From Hydractinia symbiolongicarpus (Eukaryota > Cnidaria > Hydrozoa > Anthoathecata > Hydractiniidae): DNA of 64,000 bases. The position numbers and the translations under genes are program-made. The stretch's first letter is position 1; each line of letters opens with the position of its first letter. Location: the NCBI RefSeq assembly GCF_029227915.1, contig NC_079883.1, forward strand, positions 19,594,001 through 19,658,000, read 5' to 3'. A model generated the notes under the pieces. The model did no database searches. It saw nothing but the letters and a program-made list of their open reading frames with translations, and was not told the origin of the DNA. Of this stretch, positions 18,644 through 27,325 are shown piece by piece.

Positions 18644-20700
18644 GCTTGCTACCATAATTAGGCTGCATGAAGCCGTAGTGTAGCTCGTATATGATCAGCT
18701 TTGACGTGTCGAGTATTGCCTGGCCTATATACACCGACTTGTTCATTTTGACCTCTGTTTTGCCCATTTCAAGTCCTCGTTGGTGACCAGCTGAATGTTG
18801 CGATGGTTCCGGATATTCTCCATCGTCTTGCCGAATACGCTTAAATTCATGAGCTTGTAGAAGTTCTTCTCGAACTCGTTGCTGGCAGCCGTCCTCAGCC
18901 TCGTGTTGTGATCAATATACCCTTTTAGCCATGCCTTCTAGTTAAACTGGATGACCCTATGCACCCCCTTCAGTTCAAGACCGTGTTTTATAGCCTCGTG
19001 AAGGGCTCTGATATGTCCCACATATCCACGCTTGTTTTTCAAATTCGGTACCAGTTTTTCGACTTTCTGGACCGTCCTGCGTTCCGGTAGAAACGGTAGA
19101 TCATTATGTGTGTCGTGCAGCCTCTCCAGGTAGTCGATATCAACCTCTAAAGTTTACCCGTGTTTATTGTCCATAACAAGCTTCGCAATTCGCTTTTCTG
19201 TAAATGCCTCAACATTTGACACCCATTTTGAAACCATCTATTGGTAGGTGTTGACGCATCGCCCAGCCGTACAGGTTGTTAGCATCCAAATATTGTAGGT
19301 AGGAGGATTCAACCTCTGGACCGTACTGGTCTCCCATGTACTTGTTGTTAGTCCTCGCATAGCGGTGTACAGTCTGGGTTATACATCCTTTTATACCCTT
19401 CTCGAACATCAATAGCATGTTGGGATCTGTGAGGAGCTCTAGCTTGATTCCAGTAAACTTGAGTGCTGCTTTCCAGGCCAGGCCAGGTGCACTGTAAAAG
19501 TGCACAGGATCAAGCTTGTAGTTTGTCAAGCACACATCTCGAAACGTTTCAAATACGTCGGCTAATAGCAGGACGTCTGTTGTCAAATAGATGTCGTGAT
19601 AGTCGCCCATAGTAACGTTATCACCCTCTGTATGGACATAATCATATTCGCTGATACTCTTCATGTTTAGCCTGCTGTGGAATGCCTCCTTGGGAGGTAG
19701 CCCCACCCCCTCAAATCCTTGCCAACCGTCCATATACTCGTACGGCTATACGCCTTTTCTCAGCATTAGCCAGAAAACATCATCCTTGTCGATAAACTTT
19801 ACCATGGATGGTACGTTTGCCTTTAGCTTCTCCTGTTTTAATTGCTTCGTGGTATTCGAGTTGCAATTTTTACAGTAGAATTTTGCCACATACTCGGCGT
19901 CTATGTCCTGGAATTCCAGACAGCTATCCGCACACTGATGACATTTCATACCGGTAGCGTTTTTCCCAATGAGATTGCTTGCCAATTTGTCCAGGCTGGA
20001 AGGCATGAATTGACAGCTATCGATGAACCTAATCTCTATGGTCTTGTACGCCCCACCGTCGCCGTACCCCATGCCTGCAAGTGGTACCTTGATTTTCACG
20101 TTGAAACTGATATATTTTTCATTATTCTCTGCTATGCAACCTATGTCCTGGGTTTCGCATTGTTCACCCTGTTCCCGGATGAAGAGATGCGCGTCATAGC
20201 CTGAGAGATTGTGGAATATTACGGGTATATGGCTAGATATCTTGTATTTGAGGTTACAGCTGTTATGCGCCGCGCCTCTATACAGCCCCGTATAATGACA
20301 ATGGTCCCTGACTTTACGGTTATTTTCGCAGTCGTCAAACGGCTTCATGCAGATGTGGCAGTGCGTGGCCTCGGAATGTTTCCTTTTTAGAATCTCTGTC
20401 AGTTCAGCCACGGGTTGTTGTGGGTAGGTATAATATAGCCGCTTCATCTCGTCCTCCAGGTTATTTACAAAGCGGGTTACATAGTCCTTACCGCGGTACA
20501 CTGTTAGTGGGTCCAGTACATCCCCATAGGCAAAGGTACTATAGGTGCACCAACCAGATGGTACATGCCTACTCCGTCTTTTGGTTTTCGTCTCCCTCGC
20601 ATCTTCTACCGGGATTAGCAGGCTCTCAAAATCTGCATAGATAGCAAAAGGTACCTTGAATTGCTGTTGGCCATCTCTATATTGTAACCATTTTTCACCT

Positions 20701-21048
20701 TCTGTTGGCATCGTAATTTTAACAGCCTCGTAATCCTTACAGTATCCATAATGCTTGTTCCTTGATTCAATCGTAGAAAAGGCCTGTAAGCAGTTCAGGC
20801 AGAAGTGCATCGCATTCCTATTCTTCGAGGTCCCCTTGCCTAAGAGCCTGGATAGACTTTTGACGCCGTGTAGTGGGTCTTTTTGTCATCGGTGATAAGC
20901 AGCAGGTTCACCTGCCTGTTACGCCTAATGTTATATTCTGATCGCCTTAGGATATTGATCTTCTTCCCCGTTATGTATAGGACGTTTACCACAATGTCCT
21001 TATTGTTCTTCTCAAACTGTGATATGTCCTTGATAGTTGTCGGAAACT
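20701..21048. repeat. 348-bp direct repeat, unit 1 (within pPolB)
   Basis: This segment lies in its natural place within the polymerase N-terminal region and recurs at 21,522-21,869. By eye I count about 10 differences over 348 bp, with equal length and no indels. The period is 821 bp. Confidence 0.9.
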
Positions 21049-21521
21049 CTATATCCTGCCAATTATACAGTGGAATATACCACTGCATGTGTGATATTCG
21101 ATTAGGGTTCCTTCCGATCTCTGTATGGTGTAGTGATGCTATGACACTCCACTTGAAACACTCCTCATCTTCATTCACTGGGTTAATAACGGTCTTTTTC
21201 GAGGCTATCCACTTAGGTAGTTCTATGTATGATGAACCCCTTGTTAGCCCGCTTTGGGGTAGTACCGGATGTTCCACGTGTGTCTTGATATTGGCAAACA
21301 TCCTATCCAGCATATCGTCTACATCGCTATCCTGGAAGATTGACGTCATATTACTATTGAAGGCCTTCTTCACCTCAATGTACTCGGCCTCCTTCATGTT
21401 TGTTTTCTTCTTCCACATGATTCACAGGGACAGCTGTACCTTCGCCGATCCCATTTCAACTACCTGCTCCCCAACCAAGGTTTTCACGTTGGGTCTTATC
21501 ATTCCTATATACCCGTCTACA

Positions 21522-21869
21522 TCTGTTGGTATCGTAATTTTAACAGCCTCTTGATCTTTACAGTATCCATAATGCTTGTTCCTTGATTCAATCGTAGGAA
21601 AGGCCTGTAAGCAGTTCAGGCAGAAGTGCATCGCATTCCTATTCTTCGCGGTCCCCTTGCCTAAGAGCCTGGATAGACTTTTGACGCCGTGTAGTGGGTC
21701 TTTTTGTCATCGGTGACAAGCAGCAGGTTCACCTGCCTGTTACGCCTAATGTTATATTCTGATCGCCTCAGGATATTGATCTTCTTCCCCGTTATGTATA
21801 GGACGTTTACCGCAATGTCCTTATTGTTCTTCTCAAACTGGGATATGTCCTTGATAGTTGTCGGAAACT
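21522..21869. repeat. 348-bp direct repeat, unit 2 (between A and B)
   Basis: A second copy of 20,701-21,048 placed upstream of the polymerase N-terminus and immediately before the copy B protein X region. Its minus strand encodes 'MHFCLNCLQAF' again. The join at 21,521/21,522 changes the polymerase N-terminal reading. Confidence 0.9.
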
Positions 21870-21870
21870 A

Positions 21871-22328
21871 TCCCCTCTCTTGATCAAAACACCTAAAAAG
21901 CTCAATTCCAATGGTGCCTCGCGTTACGATGAGGGCTGCTCTCTTACCATGTCATTCGACATCTAAAACCACCCCGAGTGGTTAGAGAAGTATGAGAGTA
22001 TCCTGGCCAAGGTAGAGTCCTTGGAGGGTCATTGCTTCACCACTCACCCTGTGAAAAAGGTAAATACATCACCACCAAGGTGAAGGAGTGGGAGGGCAAA
22101 GTCAGAACCGACTTCCATTCTAAAAAAGTACCACTAAAACAAAGCTGCGAGTACAAGGCTATCATCAAGCTATATGGCATCTATAGGCAAGGTTCAAATT
22201 AATACATGCAATCGTACTTGGAGGAGTGTAAGTATAAGGTTGTCGAGTTTCATGGCTCCCGCTACCTTAGCGATTCTGACGACCATGAAGGCACTGAAAA
22301 AGGAAGCGAAAGCATTAAAGACACGTAA
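21871..22328 (+). pseudogene. Polinton protein X (copy B)
   Basis: Starts without a visible ATG right after the 348-bp repeat, reading 'LIKTPKKLNSNGASRYDEG' and 'LTMSFDI', a stop, then 'NHPEWLEKYESILAKVE'. After a frame change near 22,060 it continues 'KLKEWEGKVRTDFHSKKV' and 'SCEYKAIIKLYGIYRQG'. A short shift near 22,200 leads to the tail 'YLEECKYKVVEFHGSRYL', followed by an acidic Ser/Asp-rich end at 22,328. It aligns with A and C. The last 44 bp overlap the next gene in another frame. The family is unrecognised; an SSB-like role is only a guess from the acidic tail. Confidence 0.6.
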
Positions 22329-22556
22329 CTACTCAACTATGAAAAAAGCCGAACTCCTCGAAGCGATCCGCAAGGTCAAGTTCAAGGACGCTTCGACACA
22401 GACAGACGGCCCTTATTGCGAACCTTGTTGTACTATCGCTTAGCAGAAGAATCTCGAAGAATATTCGAGACAGCTCTCCGAAAAGCAGCGACGTGTCGTA
22501 CATGATGTCGACCTCATCATCAATCGAGACACCGGAGAAGTACTCGAGATCGAGTA
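22285..22556 (+). pseudogene. Small SAP-like protein (copy B)
   Basis: From ATG 22,285: 'MKALKKEAKALKTRNYSTMK' then 'KAELLEAIRKVKF', a two-helix SAP/Rho-N-like pattern that usually binds DNA or RNA. Then 'DASTQTDGPYCEPCCTIA' and a TAG at 22,441. The same frame resumes as 'QKNLEEYSRQLSEKQRRVVH' to 22,556. Copy C aligns on both sides of the TAG ('KKLEEYLQELAKKSRRIIH'), so the stop is probably a mutation within a protein of about 90 residues. It overlaps the protein X tail in another frame. Confidence 0.6.
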
Positions 22557-22564
22557 AGCGGACA

Positions 22565-22590
22565 TCTAGTATGTTGTTCAACACACTAGA
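22565..22590. terminator. Hairpin between convergent genes (copy B, first)
   Basis: Arms TCTAGTATGTTG and CAACACACTAGA with a 2-nt loop and one non-Watson-Crick position. The sequence is the exact reverse complement of 23,777-23,802. It lies between the plus SAP-like gene and the minus hydrophobic-helix gene. Confidence 0.55.
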
Positions 22591-22654
22591 TTACGAATAA
22601 GCTGGCGGCTCCTCTAAGTACCGCTGACATACTGTACAGACTGCAAGTTTTTTA

Positions 22655-23255
22655 TCAGCTTCTGTTTACCCTCTTCACGCCCTTGCTGCTGTCGCTCCCG
22701 TTCATTAATAGAATCCACGTTTTTGCGTGTTCGTTGACGGCTTGCTCCTTCAGCGGCATGTAATTTTGCTTCTCTTGTATAATTAATCTGAACTCGTGGT
22801 CGCTAATCACACCATTCTCCACGGCTTTCGAGATCCAGTCAACGATAGAGTTTAACTTGGTCTCCGCTAGTAGTCTGATACTCTCATGCTTCTTACTCTT
22901 GACATCTAGCCTCTTCCCAGCGTTCCACAGAGCCGCTTGTCCAAACCCTACAGCATTCGTAATTCCATCCATAGCCACGGCTAATGGTACACCGATCCCA
23001 GATAGCATGCTACCAATACCAACGCCGGAAGTTATCACACTTACCGATAGCAACCCGTGATCCGTATATCGAACCCATGTACCATGCATCTTGAATTTTT
23101 TAGCGAGCTTGTCAAGCTCTTTAATCTCACCTCGCAAGTATTGTTCCACTTCTTCGATCTTCCTCAGTCTGTAGACTTGTGAACTGTCCTCCTCCATACC
23201 CTCCGGAGGTGCTGAAGGTAAGCTCGGGTAAAGCTTAGCAATGTAGGCATTGAAC
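22655..23255 (-). pseudogene. Hydrophobic-helix capsid-associated protein (copy B)
   Basis: Best-preserved copy of this family, open over 22,655-23,197. 'QVYRLRKIEEVEQYLRGEI' and 'LDKLAKKFKMHGTW' form the N-terminal coil. Two hydrophobic Gly-rich segments follow, 'LLSVSVITSGVGIGSML' and 'GVPLAVAMDGITNAVGFG' (about residues 50-90). Then 'LDVKSKKHESIRLLAETKLN' and 'VISDHEFRLI'. The last residues are shifted relative to A and C from about 22,740. The family start (SEITKLYP equivalent) continues upstream as 'AYIAKLYPSLPSAPPEG' with no ATG, cut by the junction at about 23,262. The hydrophobic pair suggests membrane insertion; the role in the virion is inferred. Confidence 0.7.
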
Positions 23256-23274
23256 GGTTATCCCAAAGCGTAAG

Positions 23275-23775
23275 ATTTTACGCTTACCACATACTTCAGA
23301 GCCAAGCTAACGCGAGGTCCAACATCATTGGCAATCAAGGTAGTGCGATCAATGCGCAGCGCCTCCACTTGACGACTTTTGAGAATTTGATCCTCCGGCC
23401 TAGTGACATGGGTGAGGAAATAAGGCGATTCCAAAATGTGCTCAAGTATGCACGGTTCAAGGTCGACTTCTCGGTTGCTCATGGAGTCTACATGATTCCT
23501 AGCAATATGAACCTTCATATCAGGAGTCTCATGAATTTCACGAACAAGATGTTAACCTGCAAGGTGTTAACCCGCAAATTAACGCGGAAAATGGATTAGT
23601 TAGTAACCAACCACTTGGCGGGATCTCGCAGTCGACGAAACATCAAGCACCAAGTCATGAAACGGGTGGGGTGGCAGGCCCGATCAGGTCTGCGGATGTC
23701 CATAAGAATACCAAGGCCACTGTGATAACGTTGGGAGTAGGGCTGATCCTCGCCTTCATCTGGATGAAGAAATAG
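23275..23775 (+). pseudogene. Membrane-anchored capsid-associated protein, C-terminal part (copy B)
   Basis: Begins mid-gene with 'YILQSQANARSNIIGN', matching copy C's 'SQANARSGIIGN'. It continues 'TTFENLILRPSDMGEEIRRF' and 'YARFKVDFSVAHGVYMIPS'. After a frame change near 23,545 it reaches a Gln/Asn/Pro-rich linker and a transmembrane helix 'TVITLGVGLILAFIWMKK', with its stop at 23,773-23,775. The tail helix shows this protein is membrane-anchored by its C-terminus. The N-terminal two thirds are deleted. Confidence 0.7.
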
Positions 23776-23776
23776 A

Positions 23777-23802
23777 TCTAGTGTGTTGAACAACATACTA
23801 GA
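23777..23802. terminator. Hairpin between convergent genes (copy B, second)
   Basis: Arms TCTAGTGTGTTG and CAACATACTAGA with loop AA. The sequence is identical to the reverse complement of 22,565-22,590. It starts 2 bp after the stop of the plus gene and lies at the end of the minus coiled-coil gene. Confidence 0.55.
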
Positions 23803-25021
23803 CTCTCATCGATTCTTTTCACCCTTACTCCTCCTGTTACCAACATACGCAACAACAATATGGCCATATACAAGTGCTTTGCCGCGAACTCGACAACTCT
23901 TCCTGCTACTCTGAAAAAGAACGCGACCACCCTGCCAATGATCCCTGGTAACGCAGCACCTGCTTTGCCTGCTAGGTACTTCAGAAATTATCCGAGTCTT
24001 TCAAGCTGTTTCCGCACAAACCCCTTGTCCAGCACCTCCAGCACTACCTCCTTCACCTGTTGCGGAACCTCCACCTGTAACTGCGAGTACGATGGTGGAT
24101 ATGAGCAAGCCTACAGCGGAGACTATGCTAGCTATGGTCAAGCCTTGCTCTTTGAACAGGATCTTCAGTTTTTCGGCCAAGGTTTTATCATCCCCCGCGA
24201 TCTTGATCAGGGTGTCTTTGATGCTCCTGAGCTGGCTATGGATACTGGAGGATAGTAAACCGTGTGCTTTTTGCGTGACCTTTTGATCCTGGAGTCGTTC
24301 CAGGTCTTCTTTTGCTTGTTTTATGTCTTCATAGCTAGCTGTTCCTCAGATGCTCCAGGTGTGGCCTTCTTGCTCTCGAGCCTATTCACCTTGGCTTCTG
24401 CTTTGTCGATCTCACTGTCGTAGAAGACCGTCTTACCTTTCAAGTGCTTGATGTTATCCCTTAGCGTTTGAAGCTCGCGGTTTAACCTCTTCTTTCGCGC
24501 CCTGTGATATCCCCGCCAAAGGAATTATCTTCGATAAAGCTCTCCGTCTTGTCGAGCACGTTCTCTAATTTGTTAAGGAGCCTCTGGGCCATAGTCTTAC
24601 TATCCTTGTGTGGTGTAGTATAGTCGGTGAACCCTATGGCTCGCAATCGCCTAGCACCCAACACCCTCCGTATCACGTCAACGGCTTTAAATGTGCCATC
24701 CTTATTTGTAAGCGTTATGTCCTTGTCTATATCTTTGTAGATGAGCTGATTACCTTGTAATTCGAACCTGTCGTAATGTCTCGCGTTAGGCTGCTGCTCC
24801 ACCCCCTCACTTAGGTGTTTGTAAAACGAGTCGACCTTTCCTTTGACCACCTGCCACCTCTGATCCTCTAGGCTATCGCCTGTAACTGCGCTACTAGCCT
24901 CAGGGGGCTCTTCTGTCATGGAGCTGGGGAGATTGTCAGGCCTACTAAACTCATCGGGCTTGTCTTGAATATCTTCTTCTTGTATAAAGCCTTCGATATC
25001 GTATCCTGGATTTTCATCCAT
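23800..25021 (-). pseudogene. Coiled-coil membrane protein (copy B)
   Basis: The start lies in GAATAAATG (25,019-25,021). The ORF 24,482-25,021 has an acidic N-terminus ('EDIQDKPDEFSRPDNL'), then 'VKGKVDSFYKHLSEGV' and 'RRLRAIGFTDYTTPHKDSK'. After a shift it continues with a coiled coil 'LQTLRDNIKHLKGK' and 'AKVNRLESKKA'. A transmembrane helix 'LTIASIVSAVGLLISTIVLA' follows at about 24,090-24,150. Then comes a Gly/Pro-rich segment and an amphipathic end with 'LAGKAGAALPGIIG' and 'VVAFFFRVAGRVVEFAAKHL'. This order is typical of a long membrane protein of cnidarian Polintons. It is probably an internal virion membrane protein of about 410 residues. Confidence 0.65.
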
Positions 25022-25092
25022 TTATTCAACCCTCTACAACCTACTAATAAATATACGGAACGAAGTTAGATCCTAAAAAGGAATTAAAGACT

Positions 25093-26315
25093 ATGCTGGC
25101 CATGAAAGGCAAGAAACAGCGTGTCAAAGTCTTCCACAACCCCAGCACGATTAATCAGAACGAAGACCTGTACGTCGACGTACCCAATTTGGGTAAAGAT
25201 GATGTAATGTTCCCAGGCTCTCTTAAACTCCTATTCCACCTGGAGCTCACTGGCACTAACACCAAACGCACCATCGTTAGCAACATCGGGAAGGCCCTGG
25301 TTCAAAATCTTCGCATAAGTCTGAACGGCCACGAAGTGCAAAATATCAGCGATTTCAATGTCCTTGCAGTCTACCGGGACTTATGACTCCCCAAGTTTGA
25401 ACGCGAGAACAATCTAATTCTAGAAGGCATCAACCCCAATGATGGGAAGATCAGGGCTCTGCAAGTAAAAGCTAGTGAAAACGCAGACAATGATGAACAA
25501 AGGGCGATCGTGGAGGAAACACCTTTTGCATTCCTATCGGCAAAATGTTCGAGTTTACGAAGGATCTACCATTCTATCAAGCAGGCTTATATGACAGGTT
25601 ACAGTTCGTACTGAACTTCGCACCATATGACTAAGTCATAAAAGATGAAGGCACGGCAGCTTCGGGAAGCACGGCAGCTAAGCCCGCTGATGGCACTTAT
25701 AAAATTACCAACATCTGCTTCCAATTCGATAAAGTGACAAACGAAGATCTCGCGCGTGCTATGATGTCTCGATACTTGAGGCTCGCCCTGCCCTATGAAG
25801 GTGTACTCCGCAGCAAGGTTATAACGATGAAGAAAGCTGATACCTCCTACAACCTCCAGATCGATACTCTGGCGAAGTCTCTGAAAGGCGTCTTACTACT
25901 ATTTGTAGATCCCAGCAAAGTGAAAGCATATGCAGGCGCTAACGAGGTTTTCTACAACCCCAAGATCGAGAAAATCGCAATCATGGTGGAAGGTGAGCCT
26001 AATAAACTCTACTCGCATGCTATGCTCCCCAAAGATCATCTCCAGCAAGTCGTTGAACTCTTTAGTAGCCACGACTCGGGGGTAACCATCGCTCAGTTCC
26101 TGACTAAGCGCTATGCGCTGTTCATCGGCTTCCGTGCAACACCCGATCACAGCTTGCACGGTTCTGGAAGGCCTCTACAGAGGTTGTCAGACGGTATCAC
26201 TCTCCATATCACCAAGAAAGCTGTCGGAACTGAGGATATCCGCTGCTACGTCTATCTATTGCAAGATGCGCAGTTGAACATCTTGGATGAGCGCTTTCAC
26301 TCTGTGGAATATTAG
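25093..26315 (+). pseudogene. Major capsid protein (copy B), nearly full length
   Basis: A coding region of about 407 codons. N-terminal ORF 25,093-25,386: 'NEDLYVDVPNLGKDD', 'GKALVQNLRISLNGHEV' and 'ISDFNVLAVYRDL', ending at a stop where Trp is usual. It continues in frame as 'LPKFERENNLILEGINP', with two frame changes near 25,515 and 25,545. 'LPFYQAGLYDRLQFVLNFA' comes next, another stop at about 25,633, then a long open C-terminal part to 26,315 ending 'ERFHSVEY'. Size and block order fit the double jelly-roll capsid proteins of Polintons and adintoviruses, the icosahedral shell subunit. It is divergent from the coiled-coil gene with 71 bp between the starts. Confidence 0.8.
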
Positions 26316-26324
26316 AAATAAACA

Positions 26325-26714
26325 ATGACTACCTTGGCAGTAATGGCAGGAGGAGCGTTAATTAACGCGTTGGCGTTTAGTGACTCTATTTTTTTGTTCA
26401 GCAAACTCAGTGGGCATGGTGAAAAGGAGCGCAAAAGGCATGATAAAGCGATTGAACAATTCTAGGCTGCCCAGGCAGCTTGGGTACGTGACATACAGGC
26501 AAAGATCGACTGGTACAACCAGCAGCGAGAGCTTAAACGCCAAGCTGGCGAAAGCTTGGTGAAGCTCTACGAGGGTATGAGAGAGTACTATGTCGCGACG
26601 ATCGAGAAGGCCCCTAAGCTCTCCGACTTCTACACACCAAGCAAACAGCACAAAGACAGTGAGCTGACGTTCACCTTGGCTCTGCTGGGTTTCGCGGTGT
26701 ACAAGTGTATGTAA
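26325..26714 (+). pseudogene. GA-type Polinton protein (copy B)
   Basis: 130 codons from AATAAACAATG. N-terminal hydrophobic 'LAVMAGGALINALAFSD', then 'FLFSKLSGHGEKERKRHDK', one in-frame TAG at about 26,463, a helical middle 'IQAKIDWYNQQRELKRQAG', 'APKLSDFYTPSKQ' and a C-terminal helix 'TLALLGFAVYKCM'. The TAG is the only defect. It starts 9 bp after the capsid gene's stop and ends 28 bp before the integrase ATG, a tight same-strand cluster. Confidence 0.68.
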
Positions 26715-26723
26715 GGAACATTT

Positions 26724-26750
26724 TTTCGACATGTAATAAACATGTCGAAA
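26724..26750. promoter_or_regulatory. Hairpin overlapping the integrase start (copy B)
   Basis: Perfect 11-nt arms TTTCGACATGT (26,724-26,734) and ACATGTCGAAA (26,740-26,750) around AATAA. The integrase ATG is inside the second arm. Confidence 0.6.
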
Positions 26751-27325
26751 GCACATATCATTACCGAGGCAGAAGCTGAAAAGCTAGGTCAAATTTATTA
26801 CCAACCCGAACATTTTTGGACTGGACGCAAGGCGATCAAATTACTCGCTGAACACTCTGGCCTTTCTAAAATAAGAGTTATTCGCTGGTTGACTCGTCAA
26901 CTCCTATGGCTAAGACATATCAAAGGCCCCAAGTGCATCAATTACCCGCATTTCACCATCACAAAGCCAAACGAAATGCACCAATTTGACTTTCTGTACA
27001 TGACCCACGATAAAGTCCATGGAAACACGTACAAGTATATACTCACAGGCATCGACGTCGACGAAAAAGGCTAGCGAAGTCGCTGACATGATCAAGGACA
27101 TATACAAAGCGGGACCTTTGCGCTATCCGAAGACCTTTCAGTGTGACAACGGTAGCGAGTTCAAGTCTGCCGTGAGTAAGATGCTAGAAAGCCAAGGAGT
27201 CGAGATAAAGCGCGCAACTACCAAATACCACCACACTTTCACGGCGTTTGTCTAATCGTATAACAAGATGCTTGCGGAGAGGCTCTTCAAACCTCAAGAT
27301 GCGCAACAGTTGGTCACTGTGGTCA
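26742..27325 (+). pseudogene. Polinton integrase (copy B), truncated
   Basis: Starts MSKAHIITEAEAEKL, with 'FWTGRKAIKLLAEHSGLSK' and a zinc/HTH-like N-terminal part. The catalytic core has Asp in 'MHQFDFLYMTHD', Asp in 'CDNGSEFKS' (27,145) and, 36 codons later, a TAA (27,253-27,255) exactly where the D-x35-E glutamate should be. The frame continues 'SYNKMLAERLFKPQDAQ' after it. There is a frame change near 27,070. The chromodomain-like tail seen in copy A is missing because the element ends at about 27,325. Confidence 0.85.

Larger units (their letters stand above)
9220..21521 (+). mobile_element. Polinton/Maverick element A (adintovirus-like)
   Basis: The region carries packaging ATPase, DDE integrase, a major capsid C-terminus and protein-primed DNA polymerase B, the defining set of Polintons. 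It also has many small genes shared with copies B and C. It is clearly more GC-rich than flanking DNA. Genes sit in two opposed blocks: capsid and integrase mostly plus, replication and packaging all minus. I did not find terminal inverted repeats. The right boundary is the join to a 348-bp duplicate at 21,522. Stops, frameshifts and deletions affect most long genes. No adenain-type cysteine protease was recognised. Confidence 0.9.
18170..21521 (-). pseudogene. Protein-primed DNA polymerase B (Polinton pPolB)
   Basis: A coding region of about 1,100 codons. N-terminal part (20,840-21,521): 'GSSYIELPKWI', 'EECFKWSVIASLHH'. Then a zinc/endonuclease VII-like cluster 'CHICMKPF' and 'RDHCHYTG' (about 20,250-20,370). 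Exonuclease motifs: 'IYADFESLL' (ExoI), 'HNLSGYDAHLF' (ExoII), 'YHDIYLTTDVLLLADV' (ExoIII). Polymerase motif A is 'YLDANNLYGWAM' (about 19,275). Next come '[16 protein letters not shown]' (motif B region), motif C 'YMDTD' (about 18,625-18,640) and a clear C-terminus 'DNRPLPIGKNKKVVGL'. It replicates the element from a terminal protein primer. Stops, frameshifts, a deletion after 'LVTNEDLKW' and a foldback at motif C inactivate it. Confidence 0.9.
21871..27325 (+). mobile_element. Polinton/Maverick element B, partial
   Basis: Same orientation and gene order as A from protein X to integrase. The capsid gene differs from A's at many positions, so this is a separate lineage and not a recent duplicate. 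Missing: everything left of protein X, minor capsid candidate 1 and the first part of candidate 2 (lost at about 23,262-23,275), and everything right of the integrase core. GC-rich composition ends at about 27,325, where AT-rich host-like DNA begins. Confidence 0.88.

Noticed and set aside
9220-21521. Terminal inverted repeats of element A
   Set aside because: I searched the flanks by eye and found no convincing long inverted pair; the right end is interrupted by the duplication.
20883-21554. 223-aa plus-strand ORF rich in Ser and hydrophobics
   Set aside because: It lies antisense to the polymerase N-terminal coding region, which has clear family motifs.
22441-22443. Programmed stop readthrough in the SAP gene
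   Set aside because: The elements carry many random stops; one TAG in a decayed copy is better explained by mutation.
26358-26756. 132-aa minus ORF
   Set aside because: Antisense to the GA-type gene and integrase start of copy B.
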